Origin: Bimastos eiseni
Taxonomy: Eukaryota > Annelida > Clitellata > Crassiclitellata > Lumbricidae
Direction: 5' to 3'
Assembly: GCA_959347315.1 (NCBI GenBank)
Contig: OY365809.1
Location: 42,586,542-42,650,541, forward strand
Length of the DNA: 64,000 nucleotides
Below the pieces are notes generated by a model that made no database searches, had not been told where the DNA came from, and worked only from the letters and a program-made list of their open reading frames with translations. Positions 1 through 13,960 of this stretch are shown piece after piece. Position 1 is the first letter of the stretch; each line of letters opens with the position of its first letter. The position numbers and the translations under genes were made by a program.

Positions 1-452
1 TGGCAGTTGAGGGTCTGGACGGCGTATGCAGCGGATCTGCTCAGCAACAGCAGGAGCAGCTGTGGATGGGAGAGGACTTCGGGGTCTGCTGCAGCGAGCG
101 CAGAGTTCTGCCCGGATTCCGTTAGTTTTCGATTCTCAACTAAACTGGTGGAGTCCGGTGATAAATCGACTGGAATCACGTGGTCTGTCTGGGAGATACT
201 GTATGGTCTAGTTCTGCTCTTTTGGCATCTGTTGACTTGGACTGAGGAGGAGTTGGAAGAGGAGGAGGAGTAGGAAGAGGAGGAGGCTGGATTGTGTAGC
301 CTGACCGCTGATGCTTTCTGATTTCGTTGAAAGGTAGGTCATGGATTGATGGAACCACCGATCACTCAGAGTTCTATTCAGTTTTCTGTTGGTCCGCTTC
401 ATTAGTGTAATTTGTGTAGGGAGAGACAGCGACAGAAAGAGAAACTGGCAGA

Positions 453-484
453 CACACAGACAGACAGACAGACAGACAGACAGA
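453..484. repeat. (ACAG)n microsatellite
   Basis: About eight 4-bp units. The region around it (1-870) shows no gene. Confidence 0.9.
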
Positions 485-879
485 TGCAGAATACATATGC
501 AGTGCTCCAGCTTAATGTTACTGTTTGATAAAGTCTTCGGTTCTGTTCCGTTCCCAAAGACACGAGATAACTCAGCTAAGGGATATTGGGTGAAATTCTC
601 GGCTGATACAAAAGCGCTGTTGCCCTTCGGAAGCGGCCATTCAACGTTATCTAACTGTTGCTGCCCACGTAAAATGACGACAATGACGGAATGATTTCCA
701 AAGTTTTTCGCTTCGGAACCCAATTTGTTCCGATTAAACATTATGATTACGGCATACATCTTCTTTCTTATGTGTAGTCATTTTGGAGAAGAATCTCTCT
801 AGATATGGCGCTATATAAATTTTCAATAATTTCAATTCTGAAACCCATGCTAGTTAAAATAATCATGGTGCTTGTTGTT

Positions 880-891
880 CGTTGTTGTTGT

Positions 892-945
<54 letters not shown>

Positions 946-964
946 CGATGTTGATGATGATGAA
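880..964. repeat. (GTT)n/(GAT)n microsatellite
   Basis: A short GTT run passes into about 18 GAT units. The Asp-rich frame it opens is a repeat artefact. Confidence 0.92.
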
Positions 965-1110
965 AAGGTGGAGGTGGAGGCTGCTCTCTCTATTTCCTCT
1001 GCTGCCTTCTGGAGGCGCATGAAGACTTTCCTGTTCTCCGTTTTGCTGTGTTGTTGAGTCGTGAGCGCCTCTGATGTCGAGTGGCGCTATATAAGTGTTC
1101 TATTATAAAT
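960..1110 (+). mobile_element. LINE 3' end fragment
   Basis: Reads WRRMKTFLFSVLL, like the 'FK.RLKTFLF' end of CR1/L2 reverse transcriptase, followed by a stop and by 'gtggcgctatataagtgt', the short 3' tail seen at other repeat ends in this window. Confidence 0.45.
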
Positions 1111-1430
1111 TGATGTTTGGTGCCTCCTCTCCTGTTACTCTCAAAAGAATTGTGAGTTTAGATTGAGATATTCGCGAAGTTACCATTGACACCATTGGCT
1201 TTGTGCATTATGCTAATGTCGCTTTGGAATGCTCGAGAGTCGATGAGATTTCTGATGAGTGGTGATAGATATTGGCTTATGGAGTGTAGCCGACCTTATA
1301 CTGAACTTTGAACCTTCAGACTATACATCATCCATAGCCGCCAGCCGTAGCTGCCACTCAATGAACCTCTAACTTCGTTATCACATGAATTACTATGGAT
1401 CTGAACTTTATACTCTGCAACAGAATGGTT

Positions 1431-1532
1431 GTGTTGGCGGTGGTGTTGGCGGTGGTGTTGGCGGTGGTGTTGGCGGTGGTGTTGGCGATGGTGTTGGCGG
1501 TGGTGTTGGCGGTGGTGTTGGCAGTGGTGGTG
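1431..1532. repeat. 12-bp minisatellite (GGTGTTGGCGGT)n
   Basis: About eight tandem units, open in several frames on both strands because 12 is a multiple of 3. No splice sites or family match supports coding. Confidence 0.9.
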
Positions 1533-1984
1533 TTGATGGTCGTCCACTGTGCCTAGTGTGCCCTGTTTGAATGATGGGAGTTTGAGTCACAGTTTGCTTT
1601 AGGAGAAAGGAAAACTCTTGAGCTTAACCATCAGTATGTTATCAGTGTTGACTGTTGACCACTTCATTTTCTTCTGAGAAAGGGTAGCCTTCCTCTCTCG
1701 CCCTCTACAGTGTTCTCTAGTCCTCTCTAGTCCTCTCCAGTCCTCTACACTCCTCTCCGTTGCCGCCTTGTCTTCTCACAAACAATGTAGTTCTTGCAAT
1801 TCTTTCAGAATTTCTTTGCGTGATTAGTCATTCTAATGCTTGTATAGTGTATGTGGGCTTAGTTCAGAGTCCTACACACCTATGTTACTGCCCACTCTTC
1901 CGTCAACCCACCTAGTGCCTATGCCATACCATGCAAAATACTTCATAAGTGTTTACAAGATACATTGTATACATGTACTTTACC

Positions 1985-2232
1985 AACGTTTTCAAAATAG
2001 TTTACAAGTGTTTACAAAATAAGCTTCACAAACCTTTACAAAATAATTTAATTACAAAGGCGTTTACATAATACGTTACAAACGTTTGTGAGATCCTTTA
2101 CAAACGTTCAAATAATGGTTTAAAAGCATTTACAAATACTTGCCAACGTTTAAGAAATATTCCGCAAAGGTTCAAAAAATAATTTACAAAGACGTTTACG
2201 AAATACTTTACAGACACAAGATACTCTACAGA
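1985..2232. repeat. Diverged tandem repeat, unit about 20 bp ('tttacaaacgtttacaaaat')
   Basis: About a dozen imperfect copies of ttacaaacgttta-caaaata, each with substitutions and small indels, an old decayed satellite-like block. 2233-2840 holds nothing that I can name. Confidence 0.8.
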
Positions 2233-2839
2233 CGCTTGCATTGGTTGCCCGTCATGTTCAAAGGGTCTTCTTCGGCTTACTTTACACGACACAATTGATG
2301 CATAACATACATATATGGTACATTCGAAGGTTTCGTTGTTTCCTGAATGGTCCGGATCCTGATAGTTATGTGTGAAAATCTTTCCTCGAATACCTCTGCC
2401 TCCAGGAAGTCTGCGTTGAATGGAAGTCATTATTGTCTTACATTCGTTCCGGGATTATCATCATCTGGGGTGAATTAAACGTACAAGTTGTGTTATTCAT
2501 AGCGAGGAGTATATGTAGACAGGCGTTACTATAGAGTGGATCGCGTTCCAGCAGGATTATCCAGAACAGATGTTGACCTGTTCACAAGCGATGTGTCTTC
2601 ATCAAGTCCGAGACATTTTCTCGGTCAGGGAATCCACCAGAGTTTGGTTAGAGACTTCGCTGTTTGTCTTTGCTAGATCGCTCTGGATTCTGACCGAAGA
2701 AAACCTTCATCTTTCTGATTTGCGTTTATTAAGGGCATGGATCTTTGGATTTGCGTTGATTTAAGGCCCTGGATCTTCGAATTTGCTTTGATTAAGCGCT
2801 GATGATTAATCCCGCCTTCCGATACTGGTTTTGTTTGGA

Positions 2840-5800
2840 TCTGGAAACGTCCAGGCAGAACTCCCTACGCTCCGTGGAGAAGGGAGGTGCTTCTTTCCCC
2901 TTCTCCCCAATTTCTTCACGGCAAGTCGGGCGCTGTATATGGAACTGACTTCCATTGGCGCTGCGCTTTCTCCCTAGGTTCCATTCTGACGTATCCGTGT
3001 TAGGGTTGTGACTACCTCTGAGCAGTAACCTCGAAGAGATGCTATATACACATCTTTGTAGTGAATGAATGATATTAAATCACTTTACTTTACATGTGTC
3101 GAAAGGCGTTATATAAATGTTTTGTTGATTTATTTTACCCAACACTGTCTCCTCTGCGCTGCTTTGTATATTTCCTCTGAATTCATCTACTCTGCCCTCT
3201 TGCTTCCAACTCCTTATGAACGCTGATGAATTTGGAAAAACTTTCAACATGTGGCCTAATTATAGATCTATGCATGCAAGTAGGAGTCATGACTCATTAG
3301 TCACTTGATTAGTTTCTTGGTTAATTGGTTAGTTAATTAATTTTTGACCATTAAGAGCTCGGACTTAAGTAACCAGATGGTTACCACTAGGTGATAAATA
3401 TATTCTGTTGCAATATAGTATGGCACTCTAGAAGTTAATGTTTTATGTGGATTACACTGAATTAGCTACGAACGTCAATGAAAAGGTATTAGGGCGGTAC
3501 ACCGCCTGAGGTAAAGTGGTACATGTATATAGAGGTATATGTGTACTTAGAACGTAGGCCAATTGAACTATCAAGACATACCTATATATCCGGATACTTA
3601 CCATAGCGCCTGTTTGGTACTTGGTACATCCATCAAGTGCATATAGAGATGCATGGAATGGTTCTATTAAAATTATTGTCCAGTTCCATTGTCTCTCGAA
3701 CTGAGCACATGAGCAATCAAAGAACAATGTCCTGGCAGTTGAAGTATACATAATTTTGACTTGTGTATGTCTGCATTTGTTTGCCTCAGTGTAGGTGCGC
3801 ATGTGTGTGAGAACGTGCGTGTGTGCGTGCGCGTGTGTGTGTGCGTGCGGGTGTGCAATGTATATCTCCATGGTCCTGAGACCAACTGCATTGAAAGTAA
3901 CAGATACCCTTGTGAGCCTCGGAAAATGTTGAATGGAATAGACCTACTAGGATATACACGCAGACATGCAAACACCACATTCAGTTTGTTTGTGTGTGTT
4001 TGTGTATGCAGATGTGTGTACAGAACTGTATCTGTATCAATGTGTTGGTATGTGTGTGTGTGTGTGTGTGTCTGTATGTGTGCATAGTTTATCGAAATTT
4101 TTTACCATTATACACATCGTTTTAGCGGGTATGTTTAAGTGATCAATGTTACTGAAACGAAGAGCTGCGTGATATGTGAATGCATGTTTTTAAATTCAGA
4201 ATGGTCTGGGTTTAGAGACAGCTGGAAGTGGAAGAGCATGAAACAGGCTGATGTACGGCTTAAGCACTTCAACCAAAAAAGTAAGCCTTTAAACTGACAA
4301 ATACACGCACATATACATATACATATGCATGTTATTAGGTACTTACAGTCTTGCACACTTATGTATGCATTATACATATACATATGTATATATATGCATT
4401 AATGTGTATGTATATATATATATATAGAACGTGGCCATACACTATACATTTGAGCTTGTCGTCGTGGTATTATTTTTCACATCAACCTGGTGATTTTCAT
4501 CCCATGGTATCTTTACTAAAACAAATTACAAGAAGATCAGTCCGTCATTGAGAGGTGGTCGTGGGTATCAAGGCATAGCCAAATCCTTTTTATTGACCTT
4601 GGCATATAAGTCCTCTTCCTCGCCGTAAGATCACCCTACCAATTCATTACACTAGTCTTATATTTTGTTGATTAATGATGGTTACAATTCATTCAAGTGT
4701 CAAGCTAAATTAATTATAAAACGTTGGAGCTCTTTTTCATTCGGTGTCTGAGGCTTTTTATAACAAAACTGTTGTGACAAAATCCAAAGGAAATCTAAAA
4801 ACAAATAAAAAAAACAACTTTTGATTTTAAAAAATCTTGGGTTTTCCACCCCTGCTTAGAATATAAAATGTTATACAATGAATATAAAATTACAATACAT
4901 TAGATAAAGCTGGGGTTTACAGTACCAGAGTAGGCTTATACCCTGCATGAATTGCACTGCCTGGACATTGTAACAGAAGCTGGAGTTCAAAATACATATA
5001 GTCCTTGAAATGAGAGAGTATTGCGTATATTGAGAACGGATATGAGAATGTTATCCCTATTAATCTTAATAGCCTACACGCAGGTTCAGTTAGAATAGTT
5101 AGAGGAAGAGCTCGTTACTTGCAAACTAAAAACCAACTTACTAACTGAGTAGGCCTACATAAAATTTCAACATTTTTTTCTCAAATGCGTGAATTCATGC
5201 AATGCATATTTATAATACACACACTTATGTATAATTATAGATAGTATATACAAAATTAAATACTTTTTATTATATATGTATTTCCTCAAAGATTTCGTGA
5301 GAGACAAATGTGAGTCTAAAGGGGTGGGGACTTGGCAGAATTCATCAACCACTTAGCTTCAGACAGTTCTTAAATTAACTTCTGGTGGGACTTTGGTCCT
5401 GTTTCCTTAGCTTTATGTTCTTGCGCTTCCTGTATGTTTCTGGGAGAAAGTTCGAAAACCGTTCGGCATGCATTCCCAAATCTTTCCACAAGACAATTTC
5501 CCTGCGAAGTGAAGAGTTCTTGAATACACAAGAAACCGTTCTAATCGGAAATCGCTGACCAGCATCAACGATTGAACCTCATTGTCACTCATCCAATGGC
5601 AAGCTAAAGAGTGGACGGTGTTTAGCAACATCGTATTCATTTCCTTGTTTCCCTTGCGATTTCTTGAAAGGAATTTGATCAATTGCGGGGTAGGTATTGG
5701 ATAGGTGGTAGAGGAGGTGGGGCGACGTGTGAGTCTGTACAGTGTCATGTGGAACTGACCGAGTGGTTTGTTTGGCATGAGTCCCATGACACGATGCGCT

Positions 5801-5867
5801 AATAATTGCTATGTTGATGTTAATGCGTGTATGTATGTGTGTGCTTGTATATTTGTGTACGCGCTAT
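2840..5867. other. No gene seen; (GT)n tracts and AT-rich DNA
   Basis: Possible retroelement 3' debris at about 2860-3120 (words 'gaagagatgctatatacac' and 'ggcgttatataaatgt'). GT microsatellites at about 3808-3856 and 4050-4070, TA runs near 4410. 4440-5867 shows nothing beyond A+T-rich sequence; the frames present have no splice or family support. Confidence 0.6.
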
Positions 5868-5967
5868 TTGTATGTGTGTGTGTGTGTGCGTGTGTGTGTG
5901 CGTGTGTGTGTGCGTGTGTGTGTGCGTGTGTGTGTGTGCGTGTTTGCGTGTCCGTGTGTGTGTGTGT
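5868..5967. repeat. (GT)n microsatellite with GC interruptions
   Basis: Five GTGTGTGTGC-type subunits make a short regular array. 5968-6954 has a CTG/CTT patch near 6065 and an imperfect (ACAG)n near 6470-6540; no gene. Confidence 0.9.
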
Positions 5968-6954
5968 TGCAAGGCGTCGTTCGTTCTGTTGATGTCTAAT
6001 TTATGTCCAATCAATAGAGAATCTGCTTTGAGGAGAATCGCCTTGTCCACTTCCCATCGCTGTTTCTGCTGCTGCTGCTTCTGCTGCTGTTTCCGTGGAA
6101 TAATTGATGACTTCAATGATGTCCTGCCAGTTATGACACGGATTCATCCTTCTATCTAAGTGGCCTCAGTAAAATATCAGCGGCTTATTGCAGACAAGTA
6201 AACAGTTATTGCTGCTGACAATGTAGTCATTAACGGGAATAACTTATTCTTTTCGTTTTTCTGGTTGCAACTGAAATAACGTGATTATGATTATGATGAT
6301 TAGTTTCCAATCAATTAGTTTCTAATTATTTATTCTAGAACTTGTAGTTATTTTCCTAGTTGATGATTGTGCAACCATAAGAACATGGATTTCTGTATTT
6401 TTCAATTCACTGATCCATTTGTTGACTTTTGAACATAGAACTAATGAGGCAGGCAATAAGACATACATTCAGACTAACAGACAAACAGACAGAACGACAT
6501 AGAGACAGACAAATAGAGGAAGGCAGACAAACAGACACATGTACTGATACTGATGGACAGACTAACAGATGGCCTCCACGGTTGGTTAAATGTTTAGTAA
6601 ACCACGGGGCAATTGGAATCTCTTACGGAGTATAAACGGTTGTTAATCATGTCATATATTTCCGTTCCTGATCGGAGAAATTCGTTCTGTTCCATTTAAT
6701 CAGCCTAGGGCCTGTATAGGCGCTGATATCTTAGGCATAAGTACTCCATCAGTTGATCAGTCGGTCGGTGGATTGGGCAAGAAAAAACTCTGGAATTCGT
6801 TGGAAAAAACATGCCTTGAAGTGACTGGAGAAATAAAACATGCGAGGCTGCTTCTGAGAGAATCAATTAGACGCTATAGCTGTATTCGTGTGTTTTAAAT
6901 TACATGAAAAGCGACGATGTAGTCTACTACAGTTATTGTGTTGAATTTACAGAT

Positions 6955-7002
6955 TTTTATAGCGCCTCTAGCAGTTTAACCAAATCAGAGGCGCTCCTAG
7001 TG
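6955..7002. repeat. Dispersed 'tatagcgc...gaggcgc' repeat, copy 3
   Basis: 'tttatagcgcctctagcag' and 'aaatcagaggcgctcct'; same arrangement as at 42656 and 13893, just upstream of the SINE body fragment at 7114. Confidence 0.5.
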
Positions 7003-7113
7003 CGAAAGGCACTGTTGAAAAGTAAACGTTTCAAGCACGGGCAGAAACAGAAGTACTGTCAGTTAAAATGATAGAGCGACTCGGAGAGGGAATACTGTTC
7101 CAAAGGGAATGCC

Positions 7114-7262
7114 CAGTAACATGGGCGGCGATCCCGGAGTAGTCGAGGGCGATCAGCCTTTACAGAGAGGGGACACGTCACACGTCTATACCCCCACATT
7201 TCCTATCCCTCTCATTGGGTGCCCCCATCTGTCAAACGAGATCACCGCCTCTGGCCAGTAGA
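7114..7262 (+). mobile_element. tRNA-Ser-derived SINE, body-only fragment
   Basis: Shares 'cccacatttc', 'cccctctcattgggtg'-like sequence, 'ctgtcaaa' and 'cgcctctg' in the same order and spacing with the minus-strand copy at 20636-20980. No tRNA-like head is visible. Confidence 0.6.
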
Positions 7263-7454
7263 CGCAAAAGCTCGATATATTGGGCAGAAGCCGTCATAGT
7301 CAGATTTATACCAGGAGGTCATGTTAGTCCAAAGAATGAAGAGGGCGATCAGAGACAGCAGAAAGAGTACGACGGATATGATCACAAAAGAAGGAGTGTG
7401 CCCTTTTAGATGCAGTGTTCTAAACCCGTCAGAGCAGATCTTTATTCTGCTATA

Positions 7455-7570
7455 GGGGCCGTCCATAAATAACGTCACGCAACTTAGACGATTTTTGCTT
7501 CCAATTTTCCTCTCGTCACACGTCGTCACAAAAGTCATAATCTCCTCAAATATGACATCACAAGGCTCTG
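7455..7570. mobile_element. Repeat terminus 'ggggccgtccataaataacg'
   Basis: The word 'ggggccgtccataaataacg', followed by 'tcacgc' and several 'cgtcac' words, resembles the end of dispersed non-autonomous elements in many invertebrate genomes. The family is not identified and the other end was not found. Confidence 0.35.
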
Positions 7571-9955
7571 ACCCCCAATAAACCAGATGTCCAGAAAGTT
7601 ATATGGAAATGTTATTATATCTATCAAAAGAGTTAATATGACTGTAAAAATACTATTTTTAATTAATATAAATAAACTACTAATCAATCATTGCTTTTCA
7701 AGGGTTAGCTATTAAAATTGAATTTATCGTTAACAGCCCTATTTAAGAAGATTCAAACGTTTTTGACTCGGGTCGTAGAAGGAATTAGGTTGATCCGGGT
7801 TCATCTATTGTCTTAGGCAAAATGGGTATTGTATTCGAGTGGCTATTGTCCTGAGCCAAATAGGGGAATCTTTTTGTCCGGGATCTTTGTGTTTGTGAAA
7901 GCTTTTGACTGGGGAGGGGGGCTTAATATGTCCTACCCTCCTGTGTTCCATGAACGCTTGTGGTCCATTCTACTGAATATAATTTGTATAATTTACCACC
8001 ATTGAAATAAGCCACTATCATGAGAAGACGTAGATCTCGGAAGGTTCTCTTGACTTTCTGAACCGTGGACCTAAATGTTTGTCCTTCAGTTCTACTTTCA
8101 CAGGATTCGAGATTAAAGAGCTCAAAGGTCGTCATGTTTTAGAAAACAGTTGAAGAAAGTCATTGCGTTATGTAACTTACAATCTACGGCTCTACACTGA
8201 CAGTCGCCAGTGTTTAGCACCATCGAGCTTAAACTGGTGAAAACTCCATGTAGTCGTAATTGCAATTTAAGGCTCTCAAAGGTGTTCTTAAAGACGGGGG
8301 CAATGCAGATTAGCCCCAAAGTACCTTTGGTTGGAGCTTACTTATCACGCGCTACTGTGCGTCAGGATGCCGGTTCGCATACCATTAGTGGCTTAATTAT
8401 TTGAGAAATTGTGATCTCGATCTAACACAGTGAGTCGACACGAGGATCTTAAATGGCGTTGCGACAAAAAAGGAACAGCGAATATATATATATATATATA
8501 TATCCGAGGCAGCCAAAGACTATATAGGTTCACGACATCAATAAGAGTCTTAGCACCCAGACTGACTGCTTTTGTGAGCTGTCGGAGATCGATAGAGAGG
8601 TCAGAGGTTGACGCTGACCACGTGACCGACCGCTGCCCAAATCGATCACAAAATTGATTGATTGGCTGGGTTCTCTATCGGTATGCGAATCGGCATCCTC
8701 TCTATCTCTGTATCTCTATGTCTGTCTGTCTGTCTGTCTGCATGCCTGCTTGCATGTCTGTCTATCCCTCCCTTTATCTCTCCTCTCTGTATGTTTGTAT
8801 GTCTGTCTCTCTGTCTTTACCCCACGTGTGTCATAGCGTGTCCATCCACGGTGATGCTCACAGTCAAGTATTTGTTTGTGGGGCGCATACACTCCAGGTT
8901 CCTTCACCTGGCAATTTGCATTCCGTAGCCTCGCGACTCTAAGGGCTTAACCGTCTTATCAGTGGCGGATACGTAGTGTCTGCCTCTGCCTCTCTTAAGA
9001 ATCCTTTCACTCCCTCGAGACAAAAGATCGGATTGTTAACACCGGTCACTGTTCGCCCGGCCTCTAATCCACTCGAGGCTGAAACAACGGAAACAGAGGG
9101 ACGAGGCGTTCTATTTCAGGCATCTACATCCTGAGCATCTTTTCCGACTTTCCGTTGCCGTGGTAATTGCGGCCTCACCCGTCGAAGATCATGAAAGGGC
9201 AGGCGTTCGGATCACACGGCTCTGCGGCCGCTGCCAGTCACGCCATCGCAAATCCTGCAAATCATAGGGCTGAGTAATTGTGTTATGGGAAATCGCGTGA
9301 GGTAGATCGACCTGGATTATTATTGTCTCAATCAGAGGCGTTATTCTGTTCAGTATAGCATGCATACAACTGTAGGCCTATTCGATACAAAATGGTACAA
9401 CTATTTCATTCAATACGGTACAAATTTATTTGATGCCATGCAATTCAACTGTATTTGATAGAATACGATACAATACAATTGCATATGACAGCCCCTCTAA
9501 CTGGACGCAGTCCTCGTGAATACGCTGGTACCCTGCGCTCGGCTTTCGACTGGCGCTTTGGAAGTCTGGGGTATATGATTACGATAAAAAAATAAGTTGT
9601 TATATCGGGAACATAATCATACTTTCGATCGCAATACGAATTCGTTTACATTCACAATTTTATTATACGGGTCATGCCTCGTTCCGGGTTTAAATAGCGA
9701 GGGCCGGGTTCAAGGGTCAATCCGGTCATATATATCTATATAAATCTATAAATCTACTTGTTTAGGGTCCGCAATATAAGTGATGCGCTGTGTTATACTG
9801 TTGACCGAGTATGCGAACCACAACAATAACCAGATTAAAAGGATATTATCCTTATGCATCCATGAGATGGATCATGCAGTTGAGTTTATGTGCTTGCTCG
9901 CATTGTTGTGCTGGAGAATGTCGTTCAATGAAGAGCCGATGTTTTGGACACGTAA
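7571..9955. other. No gene seen; short microsatellites
   Basis: (TA)n at 8481-8503 and (CTGT)n at about 8719-8815. The remainder has no domain, splice pattern or repeat that I can identify. Confidence 0.55.
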
Positions 9956-10092
9956 AGAGAGAGAGAGAGAGAGAGAGAGAAACAGAGAGAAACAGAGACA
10001 GAGACAGAGACAGACAGACAGAGACAGAGACAGACAGAGACAGACAGAGATACAGAGAGACGGACAGAGAGACAGAGAAAGAGAGAGAATGC
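9956..10092. repeat. (GA)n/(GACA)n microsatellite
   Basis: A pure purine GA run passes into GACAGA and back to GAGA; strong purine/pyrimidine strand asymmetry. Confidence 0.92.
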
Positions 10093-10285
10093 CATGCAGT
10101 TGACCGAATTCCCACAATGCACTGCGTGGAGGATTTGAAGAAATCGAAGCAAAGGCAGACCAAGAATCGCTGAATCAATAACATAAACGAAGACATGACA
10201 TCAATTAGACTAATACTAAGGAGAGCAAAGGACTCGATAAATGACCGAGGACAATGGAGGTAATTAATTCTTGCAAATCAGGATC

Positions 10286-10301
10286 TTACGACGACGACGA
10301 C

Positions 10302-10334
<33 letters not shown>

Positions 10335-10372
10335 GGTGGTGATGATGATGATGATGATGGTGATGATGATTG
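10286..10372. repeat. (GAC)(GAT)(GGT)(GAT) compound trinucleotide array
   Basis: Four trinucleotide blocks in a row, evidence of stepwise mutation and expansion. 10373-11176 shows nothing else. Confidence 0.9.
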
Positions 10373-11176
10373 TCCGTCCTTTTCTTACAAAGGTCATAAA
10401 TGCTGAACAAGGAATGTGTTTGACGTGTGAGTTATTGTGGCCGCTATGTATACACGTTTAGTACACGTATGGAGAGCTATTGTTGTTGTACTAAACCAGA
10501 ACCAAACGTCCCTCAATTTGCCTTCAGGATTTCTTACTACAATCCTTGTCATGTTCGGCCTGGTATTTCTGGTTAGGCAGAAAAAATACAGCGCCCATTA
10601 TTTTGATTTCCAATTTTCATCTTTGTCGTTAGAATATTAATATTAGTAGCAATAGTAATAATAATGCATTGATTAATTATTAATCGTAGGCCTAAATATA
10701 ACACGGATCATTATCTATGAATGTAACTGAAGGTTATTTGCTATTCCATGAATAAAATAATATCCTTTTAATCTGGTTGTTGTTGTAGATTTCAATCGAT
10801 ATTACCACGAATTTCCTATGACGTTCGTTTTAAATTTAATTGATTTTATTTGATATTTACAGGACTCTCCATTGAATTTGGTTTCTGGAATTCTTACCAT
10901 TAAAGTTGCTCTTCTGAATTCCGTGGAACGAAACCATCGGATTTCCCATCCACAGTAAGTCTCAACAAACGCAGAGTCTAGTTTAACCATACCACCTGTC
11001 AGCTGTCGACTGGAATCCGTTGGTTGGTTCCATATATGCTAGTGCGAGGGCCCACCACTGGTGCCTCTTTTCAGCTTCTTGTGCACTGTTTTGCAAACTG
11101 GTGTAGTATCATTTCGTACCTCATGACATTTAAGTATAGGCCAACGCAGATTTCTTGAAGAGGGGCGATATCAAGT

Positions 11177-11346
11177 TTGTTTGATTGATTGATTAACTAG
11201 GTGGTTGGATGGCTAATTGATTGACTGAATGATTGATTGGTTAATTGGTTGGATGTTTGGTCGATTGATTGATTGGTTGATTGATTGGTTGATTGATTGA
11301 TCGCTTGATTGCTTGACTTATTGATTGACTGATCGATTGATTGATA
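11177..11346. repeat. (GATT)n array, imperfect
   Basis: About 40 imperfect ttga/gatt units. 11347-12230 beyond it has no recognisable gene. Confidence 0.88.
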
Positions 11347-12229
11347 AATCTTCACCAGATTATGTGGTCCCAATTAAGGACTAAAAAAAATCATTAGACT
11401 GTGGTAATAAGACTACGGCCGATAGATCTAAGTCTTCCACTCTCAGTCCTTAAAGCCTTGCCTTGGCACTCATTCGCCGACTCAATAAGTATGGTTGGAT
11501 GAGTGTGCGCCAGAAGGAGGGGTGATGGTTGATTTTGGTAATGTCGACTCGGCCTTCCACTCCCTTGGGGTGATTCTAGAATAAGCAGCGGCAGGACGGA
11601 TCGACGCCCAACAGGCTGCCATACTGTTACAAAATCATCTCTTTTGTAACCTGCTATTGTGTGTTCCTACCTTATCAATCAATCAACTGCGGTTTGTCAG
11701 TTCGGATCAAATAAACGAATAATATTATTCCAAGGTCGACCTGCTAGCACTACTCGTTTTCATTGATACAGCGCATCGCTGCTCCTGCCGGTGTCAAGCC
11801 GCAAGTTTTAGATATGTGGTGGAGGTGGGGTGTCAGAAGGTTGAACCTCTGCTTCTCCTACAAGGGCGTTGATATAGGGCGGAATTCCTCATATCCTCAG
11901 CTTCTTTTTTGACAAATCGAACCCTGAAAGACCCCCCTTCCCCATATGACCATCTCTCGAGATTTGGCATTTTCGGAGACTGAAGTTGGGTGGGGCTAAC
12001 TTTTATCACTGCTGGCCTCAGCTGATTTTTAATCGCCAACGACGATTAATTAAACGCTGTTTGACTATATTATCAAATGAAATTTAATTCTCTACTGCCG
12101 AAGGGTCATTGAATTTCATGTATGGCGCTCTTTTCTTCGGCATCGGTGCTATACAAATTATCCTACGTTCGTGTCCCGATCAGCATTTCCATGGGGATCG
12201 GGTGAGAACATGTGGGCTCTATAAGGGTC

Positions 12230-12265
<36 letters not shown>

Positions 12266-13384
12266 AATATGGGTCAGATATGGTGCCCCATTTAGGCTTC
12301 TTAACAGTCTTTGGCGTTGTATCTTTCAAGACTTGTTTAAATCTTATGACTATATTTTGTAGCATTAAACTGATTTAAAGGGCAACAGTAGAATTAACAA
12401 TAACGACATAAACTTGATCATCTCTTTTTTCTTCTCATTCCCCTTGTTCTTCATCTTTCTCTAACACCACCTGACCCTCCCCTTCCTCGGAGCCTCTTCG
12501 TCCTCTTTCCTATTCCTCTACTTCTTCTGCATCCTCTTCTTCTCCCTCGTTCTCGTCCCCCTCTTCCTCCGCATCATCATCACCATCACCATCACCATCG
12601 TCATCAGCTATCGATCAATCAATCGAGGTTTATTTGGCAATCATATAAGCAAAACAATCACCATCATCATTATCATCCTCGTCTTCCGCTTCTTTCTCTT
12701 CCTGCCATCATTTTCCCAATGTCTGTTTTGCTCTTGCCTTCTTTACAATTGATAACTTCCATAGCGCCGTAATCCAGCGCACAGCTATTCAACCGACGAC
12801 ATATCAAGACTTTGTCATAACATCATATTATAAACATGTTCCTTCACACAGTCCTGGTTTTCCTCTTCGGAGTCTTAATCTTTTCCCCATTTCTTTGAAT
12901 GCATCCAAGACGCAAAGGATGCTTCATCCCTCACTCCCAGCCAATCGTACGGCACGTGACTAAGTACGTCATTCCCGCTACTGGCTCAGAGTGCGTGGGA
13001 ATCGGGTCAGAGGTCATGACGTCTATGATGATTGGTTGTTGCTTCTGTTCCTGGGATGGAGCGGGAGGGGAGAAGATCGACCTCGACTGACAATGTGGGT
13101 CAAGTGGGCCATCACGTGGGCTCTCCAGACTCTCGCCTCTTGCCTTGCTTGGACGGCGCCAGTCCAAATCCTCGATGAGCGAGGAGGGCGACGCTAATCA
13201 TGTTCACTACGACGCAGCGCCTTCAAACAGACTGCATTATCTTAGCATTTGTAAAGTCTGTCTGATACTAATAATTATTGATAATATGAACAACGTTATT
13301 GTAACATACTAAAGAACAACAGATGGCAGTGAAATATAAGATGATGAAGTGCATTGTAACTGACTCTTTAATATAAAATTAAAT

Positions 13385-13635
13385 TAAATGCAATGTACAA
13401 TACGATATGGCGCAATTCAATACAAAGCAGTGTTGTGCAAGTGAGAACAATACAATACAAAATACCATACAATACACCATACAAACAATACGACATACAA
13501 TACAATGCAATACAATACAATACAACATAAAATACAATACAACATGCAATACAACATGCAATAAAACATGCAATACAACATGCAATACAACATGCAATAC
13601 AACATGATATAATACAATACAATATCATGCCACAT
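13385..13635. repeat. Diverged (AATACAACATGC)n and (ATACA)n array
   Basis: ATACA words grade into a regular 'aatacaacatgc' block with unit 12-13 bp at about 13535-13605. It opens frames on both strands with no coding support. Confidence 0.88.
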
Positions 13636-13892
13636 TCCGTATACAATACAACATGGTGACACTCAAGAGCATAATTGTTTGTCTGTTGGATAGCAAGGCC
13701 AATTATATGACCCAATTAGCAACCTGGTTAATTAGTCAATTAAGCAACTCAATTATTGAAGGGACCTGTTTAACAGTGCCAACCGGTATTATTGTTTATA
13801 GCCTTGTTTTTCAGTGTGTGTAGGTGTGTCTGTTGGGATGTATGCATCTGTATATGTATGCGTGTATGTATGTAATGTAACATAATCTATCA

Positions 13893-13960
13893 TTTATATA
13901 GCGCTCCTTAAATATCTACTCAGAGGCGCTCTCTGCGCTGGCCTATATAGTGTCGGCTGT
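13893..13960. repeat. Dispersed 'tatagcgc...gaggcgc' repeat, copy 1
   Basis: 'tttatatagcgctccttaaa', then 'tctactcagaggcgct'. Related copies are at about 6957-7000, 34962-34995 and 42658-42710, all with tatagcgcc at one end and (ac)tc(a/c)gaggcgc or its remnant some 25-45 bases on. Probably the 3' end of a LINE or SINE family. Confidence 0.5.
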
